From the NCBI GenBank assembly GCA_030041275.1, contig JASHOE010000209.1:1-41338 (forward strand): a stretch of 41,338 nucleotides of DNA, read 5' to 3'. This DNA is from Streptosporangiaceae bacterium. GTDB taxonomy: Bacteria; Actinomycetota; Actinomycetes; Streptosporangiales; Streptosporangiaceae. Positions 7,495 to 14,930 of the stretch are shown piece by piece (position 1 is the first letter of the stretch; every line of letters starts with the position of its first letter). The translations under genes were made by a program, and so were the position numbers. The notes below the pieces were generated by a model. That model made no database searches, was not told the origin of the DNA, and saw nothing but the letters and a program-made list of their open reading frames with translations.

Positions 7495-9777
7495 CTACGG
7501 GCTGCGGGCAAGCCGTGCGAGCGACAGTACGAAGATCGAGGACAGCAGCCAGCCGAGCAGAGTCGCCGCGTTGAGCCACCAGAGCAGCAGCGTGCCATCC
7601 GTTGCGTGCGGATCCGGATACCAGGTTGATCTCTGGTCGAGCGAGATCAGCGGCACCACCGTGTCGACCGCATAGAGCACTGGGTTGAAGCAGCGCACCT
7701 CGCCGTCGCCGCACGCGTCCGGGCGCGCCGAGCCTGCCGCAGTCTGTGTGCCCCGGACCGGCGCGCCTGCGCCGGTGCTGACCAGCCCGCTGGTCGAATA
7801 GACGTCGCCGTTGCCGTTGTTGGCCCTGAGCGTCGCCTGGGTCGCGGGGAATTCCAGCGAGACGACGACGAGGACCAGGAGCGTGGCCAGCGCCCAGAGC
7901 ACGCGCCAGGGCCGGTAGCCGTAGCCAATCGTGGCGAACACGCCATCGAGAAGCCTGCCCGGCAGGACACGGCTGGTCCGACCGACCTGCCAGGCACCGC
8001 GGCGCTGCGCCATCAGGATCTCCTCGGCACCCGCCGCGTAGCCGTGCTGCCGGAAAACGCGCGCGGCCTGCTCGTACGGGCTCGCGTCGTAGGCGCTCTG
8101 CCGACCCAGCCACGCACACCGGGCTCCCTGGTCCCACACGCGGGCGCGCGGCCTGCCCTGGGGCTGCTCGAACCGCTCGTAGCGGAAGCCGGAGATGGTA
8201 AAGCGGTCCGGCCAGGTGGCCGGATCATCCGCCAGGAACGTCGTGGTGGCGTCGGTGAAGTCGACGCTGGGAGTGACCGCGGACCAGCCCAGGTCCATGC
8301 CGCCCCGGACGGTGGCCGATATCGCCTCGATCGCGTGACCATGCTCGTTACGGTCGGCCGGCCCGGGGCAGGCGAATGAGCCGCCGGTGCATACCAGGCG
8401 ACCGTCAATCGTGCACCGGTTCAGCACCACGAGGCCGGTGGAGGTAAACCCGTCGACCAGCCGGACAGAGCCCTGGACCAGCGTCTGATTGAGGCTGAGG
8501 GTGTAGCCGCCAGGGTTATCAAGCCGCGCACCGTCGGCATGCACACTGCCGAGCCTCGCGCTGCGAAAGTTCACCCGACCGCCCGTGACGCGTATGTCCG
8601 AGAGATCGACGTCACCGTCGACGACCAGAGCGGTAGCGCCGACGCAAGACCGCCGCTCCGGACTGGAAATTGTGCCGCGGATCACGAGCGCGCCATGGAT
8701 GACCGCACCAGGCAACCGGACCGTGCCGTTGACGGTGGAGCCGGCCTCAAGGCGCAGATCGGCGCCCAGCTCCGCGTTGGTGAGGTTGAGGGCGGTGCGG
8801 CCAGGTGCGGTCAGCACGCAACTCCCGCCGATCGTGACGCCGCTCAGCTCGCTCATCGACAAGTCCACCGACCCGGTGATGAGGCACTGACCCTCCAGCG
8901 CCACTTCAGCGCCGACCGACAGCCGCGGGGCTCGCAGCGCGCATCCCGGTGCAGCAGACCTCGCGTAGCCGCCGGCGGCCGCCGCGCCGGCATCCTCCAG
9001 CGTCGCGTCGCGGATCAGCAGCAGCCCCGAGATCCGGGTACGGGCCATGTCGATCTGGCCGAGGATAACTGGCCGGCGCCCCGACTGGTCCGCGATGATA
9101 AAGACGCTGCCTTCGACAGCCGCCTCGCCGAGGTCGAGCGCGGCACCAGCACGGCCGTCAAGGTGAGCGCCGACGAGGTCAAGCGACCCGTCAATGCGAG
9201 CGCCGATCAGCCTGACCTCTCCGGTGGCGCTGAAGCTGTGCAGAAATCTGACGGTGCCGCCAACATGAACGCGGTCAGCCTGCAAAGTCCGGCCGCCTAG
9301 CCCGTCGATGACGGTGTCGATGCACAGCAGTCGGCCGCCGATGTCCGACTCGCATAGCCAGATCGCTGATGTCTGCGACGTGCTCGCGACTGTCTTGTGC
9401 GCACCCGTGACCAGCGAGCCAGAGAGGTCCAGGTCGCGCCGTACCCGCAGCCCGTTCGCCAGCAGACCGGGCAGGCGAGGACTGCGCGTCACTGACAGAC
9501 CGAACAACTGCGCGCCCTCGACGACCGGTGCGGCGTCGAACTCGCAGTCATCGAAGCTCAGCGGGAACGGTATATCCAGCCCGGCCAGGTCCAGCTGGCC
9601 GACGACAGTCGCGTGGGCGACCCGGATGCCGCGCGGATCGATGTCATTTTTCAGCTGACGACAGAACCGGCGCAGTAACGCCGCGTCAATGGGCCGGCGG
9701 TCGCCGCCGTCGCGGCCATCCAGCACGCTGCCGGACCGGCACGCAGCCAGCAGCTCGGCCTCCTCGATCTGCGCCAT
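7495..9777 (-). CDS. Beta-helix repeat protein with C-terminal membrane domain
   Basis: 760 residues from ATG 9777 with GGAG at 8 nt; the frame extends to 9951 but into the neighbouring gene. Residues about 60-540 consist of many ~20-residue units of the form 'x-V-x-G-x-V-x-L-x-G-A-x-I-x-G' (e.g. GEVRLIGARIDGSLDLVGAHLDG, written here in parts), the signature of a right-handed beta-helix. Then comes a helical YEQAARVFRQHGYAAGAEEI segment (about 580), TM helix 1 (VLWALATLLVLVVVSLEF, about 626-643), an extracytoplasmic loop with two cysteines (C-x5-C), a VLYAVDTVVPLISLDQR motif (about 700-716), and TM helix 2 (about 729-753). Homologues are often labelled 'membrane-associated oxidoreductase' or pentapeptide-like; I see no redox motif. 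Isochorismatase-like 9854-10414 lies 76 nt upstream on the same strand. Function unknown. Confidence 0.82.
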   Translation of the reverse strand: MAQIEEAELLAACRSGSVLDGRDGGDRRPIDAALLRRFCRQLKNDIDPRGIRVAHATVVGQLDLAGLDIPFPLSFDDCEFDAAPVVEGAQLFGLSVTRSPRLPGLLANGLRVRRDLDLSGSLVTGAHKTVASTSQTSAIWLCESDIGGRLLCIDTVIDGLGGRTLQADRVHVGGTVRFLHSFSATGEVRLIGARIDGSLDLVGAHLDGRAGAALDLGEAAVEGSVFIIADQSGRRPVILGQIDMARTRISGLLLIRDATLEDAGAAAAGGYARSAAPGCALRAPRLSVGAEVALEGQCLITGSVDLSMSELSGVTIGGSCVLTAPGRTALNLTNAELGADLRLEAGSTVNGTVRLPGAVIHGALVIRGTISSPERRSCVGATALVVDGDVDLSDIRVTGGRVNFRSARLGSVHADGARLDNPGGYTLSLNQTLVQGSVRLVDGFTSTGLVVLNRCTIDGRLVCTGGSFACPGPADRNEHGHAIEAISATVRGGMDLGWSAVTPSVDFTDATTTFLADDPATWPDRFTISGFRYERFEQPQGRPRARVWDQGARCAWLGRQSAYDASPYEQAARVFRQHGYAAGAEEILMAQRRGAWQVGRTSRVLPGRLLDGVFATIGYGYRPWRVLWALATLLVLVVVSLEFPATQATLRANNGNGDVYSTSGLVSTGAGAPVRGTQTAAGSARPDACGDGEVRCFNPVLYAVDTVVPLISLDQRSTWYPDPHATDGTLLLWWLNAATLLGWLLSSIFVLSLARLARSP

Positions 9778-9823
9778 CGCACGCTCCACGTGAATGCGGG
9801 GTCGGCAGCAGTCTGACCTACGC

Positions 9824-9839
9824 CGTGCCGGCCGGCACG
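9824..9839. promoter_or_regulatory. 16-bp perfect palindrome between two leftward genes
   Basis: CGTGCCGGCCGGCACG is a perfect palindrome in the 76-nt gap between the isochorismatase-like stop and the beta-helix start, about 47 nt before that start. It may be an operator or, with no loop, a poor terminator. Such GC-rich palindromes do occur by chance at this base composition. Confidence 0.4.
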
Positions 9840-9853
9840 TGAGGTACGCCTGG

Positions 9854-10414
9854 CTAACCCAGCCGTGTGGTCCAGGTGGCGATGTCGGTGACCTCGGCCT
9901 GGCGCGGAAAGACCTTCTCGGTGAGCACGCGATGCACCTCCTGGTCGCCATCCAGGCATCCGTCGGAGAGGACTGTCAGGCGGTAGTCCAGGTCGGCCGC
10001 CTGGCGGACGGTGGACAGCACGACGCCGCTGGTGGCGATACCTGCCAGCACGAGGTGATCGGCCCCGTTGGAACGCAGCACCACGTCAAGGTCGCTGCCG
10101 GCAAAGGCGGAAACGCGACGCTTCACAACGATCACGTCGTCCGCGGCCGGGCCAACGGCGGGGTGAATGCGGGCGTCTTGGTCGCTATCAGTAAACCGGC
10201 CGGTCCCGGCGATGGTGGCAAAGCTCTTGTTGCGCTCACTGACCTCGGGGTAGCCGGGCCGGAATCCGACCACCACGTAGATCACCCCGATGCCGGCCGC
10301 GCGCGCAGCGGAGATCGCCGCCGACAGCCGCGGCAGGTAGTCCGCATCATCGCCGAAGCGACTCACGATTCCCTGCTGTACGTCCATGACCAGCAGCGCG
10401 GTGGAGGTCATCAC
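9854..10414 (-). CDS. Isochorismatase-family hydrolase lacking the usual cysteine
   Basis: 186 residues; GTG 10414 or the adjacent ATG 10411 can start, both behind AGGAAGGGCAGG. Cysteine-hydrolase fold: ALLVMDVQQGIV with Asp11, VVKRRVSAF with Lys98, and GIATSGVVLSTVR (125-137). In active amidohydrolases the last motif carries the nucleophile cysteine (G-x-x-T-x-x-C-V); here that position is Val131. This variant recurs in a subfamily of isochorismatase-like proteins, so the enzyme either does not make a thioester intermediate or is a binding protein. True isochorismatases also lack the cysteine. No siderophore or nicotinamidase genes are nearby to suggest a substrate. Confidence 0.88.
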   Translation of the reverse strand: MMTSTALLVMDVQQGIVSRFGDDADYLPRLSAAISAARAAGIGVIYVVVGFRPGYPEVSERNKSFATIAGTGRFTDSDQDARIHPAVGPAADDVIVVKRRVSAFAGSDLDVVLRSNGADHLVLAGIATSGVVLSTVRQAADLDYRLTVLSDGCLDGDQEVHRVLTEKVFPRQAEVTDIATWTTRLG

Positions 10415-10745
10415 GAGCCTGCCCTTCCTAGCCGACTCTCATCGGTCGATGCGGCTTGATGTGCGGCAGGTTAGACCAGCGTCATGCGGCCACTCGGCAA
10501 CGGGTTGCTCGCATCGGCGAGCCGAGCGCCGCGCTGGAGGCCCCCGGCGTGGTGGCCGTCTTCACCGGGCCGGGACGCGAGGTGCGACGTGCGAGGTGCG
10601 AGGTGCGAGGTGCGAGGTGCGAGGTGCGAGCCGAAGGGATCGGGACGCGGCGCGACACGACCGGGCTGGGCGGGTGCGGACAGCTCTCTCGACGAGAGCG
10701 CCCGCTGCTCGCCCGGCCCGGTCGGCCGGCGCGCGACTATGGGTA
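10415..10745. other. Intergenic region, 331 bp
   Basis: Lies between the GH18 stop and the isochorismatase-like start, both genes leftward. It contains the GCGAGGT tandem array described separately. Open frames across it (for example rightward from 10456) are made by the repeat and have no gene-like features. Presumably it also holds the promoter for the hydrolase gene. Confidence 0.5.
10577..10630. repeat. Heptanucleotide tandem repeat (GCGAGGT)n
   Basis: Seven full 7-bp units plus five bases; only the second unit deviates (GCGACGT). The unit length is not a multiple of three and the array is intergenic. It is the simplest microsatellite-like sequence in the window. Confidence 0.95.
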
Positions 10746-11798
10746 CTAACTGCTGAACGACTCGAACACGTGGCTGAAGTACCAGTCAGGCTGGCTCACG
10801 CCGGAGCAGGCGCCTGCGCCCTTGGTGCCAGGGCAGCTGCCGTTGTCCCGCTGTAGCGCCCAGAACGACAGCGTTCCGATCCCTTGGCGCTCGGCCCAGT
10901 GCAGCAGCGCAGGTGCGTCCGCCGTCGTGAAGGTCTCGTCCGTGCCGTAGTCGTCGATGCCGGGCATCTCAGTCACGCCGACCATGTGCCACAGCTGCCT
11001 CGCTGCCGCGTCCGGATACAGCGTCTGCAGCTGGCTGACGAGGCCCGCGGCGGCCGTCTCGGTGTCTGCCAGCATGTCCTGTGCAGTGCCGATGTAGTAG
11101 TCGAACGTGAGCAGGTTGACGGTGCTGATCCGGGCCCCGTCGGCGACTGCGTTCTGCAGCACGGCCAGCTCGGCGGGCGGCAGCCCGGTGGGGAAGGTCG
11201 GCAGCGTGTAGGAGAACTGGATCTGCCGGTGGTGCGCCGCAGCCCAGGCTTCGGTGAGCGCGATGGCCTCGTTCCTTCGGTTAATTCCGGCAGTGTTGGT
11301 GACCGAGTCGGCTTCGACGTCGAGGTCAATTCGGGAGACGTGGTAGGTGGTAATGAGGCTCTCGTACACCGCGGCGATCGCGGGCACGCTGGTGCAGCTA
11401 TCGGCCAGCTCCGTGTTCGTGGTGTCCGCGGTGTAGCCGCCGAACGACGGGATGACGTTCCCGCCTCGCGCCTGGATGGCGGCAATGTCGCGGCCAAAGC
11501 TTGCGTATCCGATGGGCTGGGTTGGGTCGCCGTCCCAGTCGGCGGTGCACGATCCGGCCGTCGCGGTCTGGAGGAACGCGAGCGACAGGAACTTTGCGCC
11601 AGACTCCCGCGACTGCGCGGCGAGGCCGCCAGCAGTGAGGTCGTAGGTCTCGAAGTACGGGGCGAAAACCCGGTAGGGCAACGGCCTCGCGGGGCCGCTA
11701 CCGACTGCAGCGCTAGCGCCACTGGCCGCGAAGCCAAGTGTGACCACCGCGGCGGCGGTGGCCGCCAGGCCGGTCCAGATGGGCGTGAATCGTCTCAT
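10746..11798 (-). CDS. Secreted glycoside hydrolase family 18 protein (chitinase-like)
   Basis: 350 residues. A Sec signal peptide is clear: MRRF, a hydrophobic core to about residue 27, and an A-S-A cleavage site (28-30). The mature part fits the GH18 TIM barrel: FAPYFETYDL at strand 1, GGNVIPSFGGYT (112-123) at strand 3, and the catalytic strand-4 motif RIDLDVEAD with D158, D160 and E162 (the D-x-D-x-E core). The C-terminal barrel ends with GIGTLSFWALQRDN. Expected role: hydrolysis of chitin or other beta-1,4-GlcNAc polymers outside the cell. No carbohydrate-binding domain is present. ATG 11798 has AAGGGATC 5 nt upstream. A 29-bp palindrome lies 60 nt upstream and probably controls it. Confidence 0.9.
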   Translation of the reverse strand: MRRFTPIWTGLAATAAAVVTLGFAASGASAAVGSGPARPLPYRVFAPYFETYDLTAGGLAAQSRESGAKFLSLAFLQTATAGSCTADWDGDPTQPIGYASFGRDIAAIQARGGNVIPSFGGYTADTTNTELADSCTSVPAIAAVYESLITTYHVSRIDLDVEADSVTNTAGINRRNEAIALTEAWAAAHHRQIQFSYTLPTFPTGLPPAELAVLQNAVADGARISTVNLLTFDYYIGTAQDMLADTETAAAGLVSQLQTLYPDAAARQLWHMVGVTEMPGIDDYGTDETFTTADAPALLHWAERQGIGTLSFWALQRDNGSCPGTKGAGACSGVSQPDWYFSHVFESFSS

Positions 11799-11857
11799 GC
11801 GCGGATCCCTTGGTTAGTGCGAGCGGGGTAATCGGGGACGTCCGGACGACACAGAGC

Positions 11858-11886
11858 AAACAAATAGGAAAGTTTCCTATTTGTTT
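11858..11886 (-). promoter_or_regulatory. 29-bp perfect palindrome, likely operator of the GH18 gene
   Basis: AAACAAATAGGAAA (11858-11871), one central G, and its exact reverse complement (11873-11886). It is AT-rich in a GC-rich genome, lies 60-88 nt upstream of the GH18 start codon, and is flanked by GC-normal DNA. Its core GGAAA-TTTCC recalls operator-like boxes before glycoside hydrolase genes of other actinobacteria, which I have not verified. It is not DasR-like. Confidence 0.75.
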
Positions 11887-12141
11887 CACCCGCGACGCTA
11901 ACCCTGCTCGGTCAGCAGCGTCAAGAGGCTGCGCTGAGCAGACGCGCCAGCTGTGGTCGGGCGGCGCCGGCAGGGGGTAGGCCCGCCCGCGTGACTCGCC
12001 CGGTGTGAGCCCGCCGACGGTCCGAGCCGGTGGCGCGAGCCGGTGGCGCTGTCCGGCGACCTGTGGGGTCGGCGTTCCCGAGCCGCTGACGCTGACCTGC
12101 CATGGCTGCGCGGTGTTAGCCGGATCGGCCGACCGACGGCT

Positions 12142-12147
12142 TAGGAT
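12142..12147 (+). promoter_or_regulatory. -10 element of a leaderless promoter
   Basis: TAGGAT ends 7 nt before ATG 12155, the spacing that places transcription start at the start codon. Confidence 0.55.
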
Positions 12148-12154
12148 CATGCCG

Positions 12155-12859
12155 ATGCGGCGCGAGTCATCGACGGTGATTGCCCTGGTGGGCCGCCTGC
12201 CTACCGGGCTGCTTGCCGCGCTCGCGGAGCCCGGGAACGTCTCCGTGGTGAGAACGTCCTCGTCCGAGTCGCCCGGTGGCGCAGCGTCGGCCCGGCCCAA
12301 CGGGCCGGTCGGTAGCAGACGGCCGACGAGGACAGACCAATCCACCGCAGGCGAGGGAGCTGCCCTGTCGAGCTGGGACCAGGGCGCGCGGGACCTGCGC
12401 GAGGCGGCCCGACGCCGGGCTACTTACGTCGTGGTCGCGAGCGACCCGCTGGCAGGCGTGGCTTCTGCCTGGCGTGACATGTGGGACGTGGCAAGCGGGC
12501 CGGGTGCCGTCGAAAACTTCGAGGCACAGACCGCGGACACCCTGTCCGCGTGGCGGGGCAAGCAGTTCGAGCTGCCGGATTACTACGTTGTCGTGGCCCC
12601 GGCTGACGACAGTGAGCCCGGCCCTGATCTTTACCTGGGCCCGTTGCGAGCCGCGCGGCCGCGCCGAGTTGCGTTCGCGGGCGTCGCGTACCGCGCCGCT
12701 GACCCGGCCACCGGACCTGCACTCACCGCGAGCCTGCTGGACACGCTCCGGTCGCTTGAGCACGGGCCCTGGTGGCCGCCGCTTGACGATCTCCTCGACT
12801 CGGCGCGCCACTTCTATGCAGGAGGCCTTGCCGAGCCGCGGAAGGCCCGGTATAGCTGA
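12155..12859 (+). CDS. Conserved-type hypothetical protein (234 aa)
   Basis: Starts MRRESSTVIALVGRLPTGLLAALAEPGNVSVVRT and contains ATYVVVASDPLAGVASAWRDMWD and ELPDYYVVVAPADD. These hydrophobic strands alternate with helices, suggesting an alpha/beta fold, but I recognise no catalytic motif and no named family. No signal peptide or membrane helix. ATG 12155 is preferred over ATG 12149 because a TAGGAT -10 box lies exactly 7 nt upstream, as for other genes here. The unit is bounded by the divergent GH18 region on its left and DUF1918 on its right, same strand, 121 nt away. Confidence 0.7.
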   Translation: MRRESSTVIALVGRLPTGLLAALAEPGNVSVVRTSSSESPGGAASARPNGPVGSRRPTRTDQSTAGEGAALSSWDQGARDLREAARRRATYVVVASDPLAGVASAWRDMWDVASGPGAVENFEAQTADTLSAWRGKQFELPDYYVVVAPADDSEPGPDLYLGPLRAARPRRVAFAGVAYRAADPATGPALTASLLDTLRSLEHGPWWPPLDDLLDSARHFYAGGLAEPRKARYS

Positions 12860-12980
12860 CAGCGAGGGGTTATGAGCGGTGGGTGATCGCCTACGCCCCT
12901 GGGTAGAGGTGTACTGGCCAGTGAGCAGCGCTCGCGGCATTGCCACGGCGGTGTGCGCGAGCGAGGAGGAGGTGGGCGCC

Positions 12981-13193
12981 ATGCAGGCAGCGGTCGGCGA
13001 CCGACTGCATGTGCACGGCAAGGTGGTAGGCCAGGCCGAGCACGCCGGTGAGATCGTCGAGGTCCACGGGGCCGAAGGCGCGCCTCCTTACCTCGTGCGC
13101 TTTGACGACGGCCACACGCGGCTGGTCTTCCCCGGTCCGGACGCCGTCGTGGAGCACCTGGCGCACAGCGGCTCACCGCGGTCGCGCCGCTGA
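12981..13193 (+). CDS. DUF1918 domain protein
   Basis: 70 residues from ATG 12981, with GAGGAGG 8 nt upstream; the frame is open to 12879, but homology starts at MQAAVGDRLHVHGKVVG. This fits the small actinobacterial DUF1918 family, an SH3-like barrel: VGDRL, a GEIVEVHG turn, PPYLVRFDDGHTRLVFPGPDA. The role is unknown; the fold suggests binding to protein or nucleic acid. Confidence 0.88.
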   Translation: MQAAVGDRLHVHGKVVGQAEHAGEIVEVHGAEGAPPYLVRFDDGHTRLVFPGPDAVVEHLAHSGSPRSRR

Positions 13194-13230
13194 CACCGGC
13201 CAGCCCGGCAGCACCCGGCCAGACCGGCCC

Positions 13231-13282
13231 CGGCTAACCAGGCCAGCACCGGCTAACCAGGCCAGCGTGGGCTGACCAGAAC
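13231..13282. repeat. 20-bp tandem repeat, about 2.5 copies
   Basis: Unit CGGCTAACCAGGCCAGCACC is repeated nearly exactly, then in a diverged third copy with GGCTGACCAG. It is intergenic, downstream of the DUF1918 gene. Confidence 0.7.
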
Positions 13283-13363
13283 GGCACCGCCGACCAGCGT
13301 GGCGCGATCCTGACCCTCGGGTCAGACCTCCCCTTGCAAACCGCTCGCTCAAGCTCCGTAAAT

Positions 13364-13390
13364 CTATAAGCACTGTTATAGTGCTAATAG
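13364..13390 (+). promoter_or_regulatory. Inverted repeat upstream of the iminopeptidase-marR-MFS operon
   Basis: CTATAAGCACT (13364-13374), GTTAT, AGTGCTAATAG (13380-13390). The arms pair at 10 of 11 positions. It is AT-rich, overlaps TATA-like -10 sequences, and ends 29 nt before the first start codon. A MarR-type regulator is the second gene of the same unit, so this is a natural autoregulatory operator. Confidence 0.65.
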
Positions 13391-13418
13391 ATATCGGCCA
13401 ACGCGAGGGGTGCCTCAG

Positions 13419-14388
13419 GTGGCAGCGTCAGCGGTGCGGAGCCGCTATCCCGAAATCGAGCCGTACGACCGCGGCATGCTCGCCGTCGGCGATGGCAACC
13501 GCATCTACTGGGAGGCGTGCGGTAACCCTGACGGCAAACCAGCCCTGGTGCTGCACGGCGGACCCGGCTCGGGATGCGCACCGAGCATGCGCAGGTATTT
13601 CGATCCGGACGCGTATCGGATTGTGCTCTTCGATCAGCGCAATTGCGGCCGTAGCTCGCCACATGCGGCTGATCCCTCGGTCAGCCTCGCGGCCAATACG
13701 ACCGCCCACCTGATAGCCGACATCGAGCGACTTCGCGAGCATCTGCTCGTCTCGCGCTGGCTGATATTCGGCTGGTCATGGGGCTCGGCGCTGGCCCTCG
13801 CCTACGCTGAGCAGCACACCGACAAGGTGTCAGAAGCCGTGCTGACCGGCCTGGGCACCGGTCGGCAAGCCGAGGTCGAGCTGTTCACCAGCGGTCTCGG
13901 CGCGCTGTTCCCTGACGCCTGGCGCCGATTCCGCGACGGCGTTCCTGTCGATCGCCGAGAGGGCAGCCTGGCAGCCGCGTACAGCCGCCAGCTCCGGCAT
14001 CCCAACCTGGCCGTGCGGGAGAAGGCCGCGCGTGACTGGTGCGACTGGGAGGAAGCCATGCTGCCCATGTACGGCCACAACTCGCGCTACGACGATCCGG
14101 GATTCCGGATGGCGTTCACCCGCATCGTCACTCACTACTGGAGCAACGACCACTTCCTCCTCCCGGACGGCGTACTGCTGGCGGAGGCGAACCGACTCGC
14201 CTCCGTTCCCGCCACGCTCATCCAGGGAACCCTGGACCTTACCAATCTCGTGGGCACCCCGTGGCTGCTGGCCGGGCAGTGATCTCGTGCTCATCGACGA
14301 CGCGGGGCATGGCGGCAGCGACCGGCTGCTGTCCGCGATCGTCACCGCCACGGACTCCTTCGCCGCCGCGAGCGCCCGTCATGACTGA
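13419..14388 (+). pseudogene. pip: Proline iminopeptidase, frameshifted near the C-terminus
   Basis: Alpha/beta hydrolase of the S33 prolyl aminopeptidase family, which removes N-terminal proline from peptides. GTG 13419 has GAGGGG at 8 nt. Seen: LVLHGGPGSG (oxyanion loop), FDQRNCGRSSPH, the nucleophile elbow GWSWGSALALAYAE, and WCDWEEAMLPMYGHN. The first frame ends at TGA 14280-14282 after TPWLLAGQ. The neighbouring frame continues from about 14272 with WPGSDLVLIDDAGHGG, carrying the catalytic His region, and stops at 14388. Intact homologues join these two parts as one. A small deletion or a base error near 14265-14280 is the simplest explanation. Without the second part the triad is incomplete, so the gene is probably inactive unless the shift is a sequencing error. 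Confidence 0.85.
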
Positions 14389-14920
14389 GCCACGCACCGG
14401 CACGGCCGACTCGCTCGTCGGGCTCGGCACCCTGCTGCGGCACGTGCTCGACGAGATGGACGACGACATCGGGACGGTGCTGGCAGATCTCGGCACGCCC
14501 GAGTACCGGCCACGATTCAGTCCGATCGTCCGGGCGCTGGTCGCGCTCGGCCCGGTCCCGATCAGCGAGGTAGCTCGCGCGATCGCGGTGACGCACTCGG
14601 CCGCCAGCCAGACCGTCACTCAGATGGCTAGCCGCGGCTTCGTTGAACTGCGGCCCGGTGAAGACGCCAGACAGCGCGTCGTGCATCTGACCGACAAGGC
14701 GCGCGCACTGCTGCCGAAGATCGAGTCGGAGTGGGCGGCCACCGCGTCGGCCGCCGCGGAGATGGACGACGAACTGCCGTTCCCGCTGTCCGAGCTGGTG
14801 CCCGCCATCGCGGCGGCGCTATCGCGGCGCCCGTTCCGGCAGCGCATCGTCGAGTCCGCGTGGGCAAAAGCGCACCCCGACTTCACGGCAGCGCTCGCCG
14901 CGGCCAGGCACGTGGGCTAA
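14381..14920 (+). CDS. MarR-family transcriptional regulator
   Basis: 179 residues from ATG 14381; the frame is open further upstream but overlaps the iminopeptidase. Winged helix-turn-helix: ISEVARAIAVTHSAASQTVTQMASRGFVELRPGEDARQRVVHLTDKARAL (described in parts) is the standard MarR recognition helix and wing, including the D-x-R basic wing. A helical C-terminal extension (DFTAALAAARHVG) follows. It starts 8 nt inside the restored iminopeptidase frame and lies 10 nt before the MFS gene, so the three form one operon. It probably senses a small molecule and controls this operon through the inverted repeat upstream. Confidence 0.93.
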   Translation: MTEPRTGTADSLVGLGTLLRHVLDEMDDDIGTVLADLGTPEYRPRFSPIVRALVALGPVPISEVARAIAVTHSAASQTVTQMASRGFVELRPGEDARQRVVHLTDKARALLPKIESEWAATASAAAEMDDELPFPLSELVPAIAAALSRRPFRQRIVESAWAKAHPDFTAALAAARHVG

Positions 14921-14930
14921 GGCACGCGGC

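Noticed and set aside
8539..9300. Long rightward frames inside the beta-helix gene
   Set aside because: Antisense shadows of a gene with clear repeats and codon bias; common in GC-rich DNA.
10456..10756. Frames of 90-97 codons over the heptanucleotide array
   Set aside because: Generated by the repeat, Cys/Arg-rich nonsense composition.
13231..13282. 20-bp repeats considered as a CRISPR-like array
   Set aside because: Units abut without spacers and there are fewer than three copies.
14039..14380. Longer N-terminus for the MarR regulator
   Set aside because: The extension overlaps the iminopeptidase reading frame and lacks coding character; MarR homology begins after ATG 14381.
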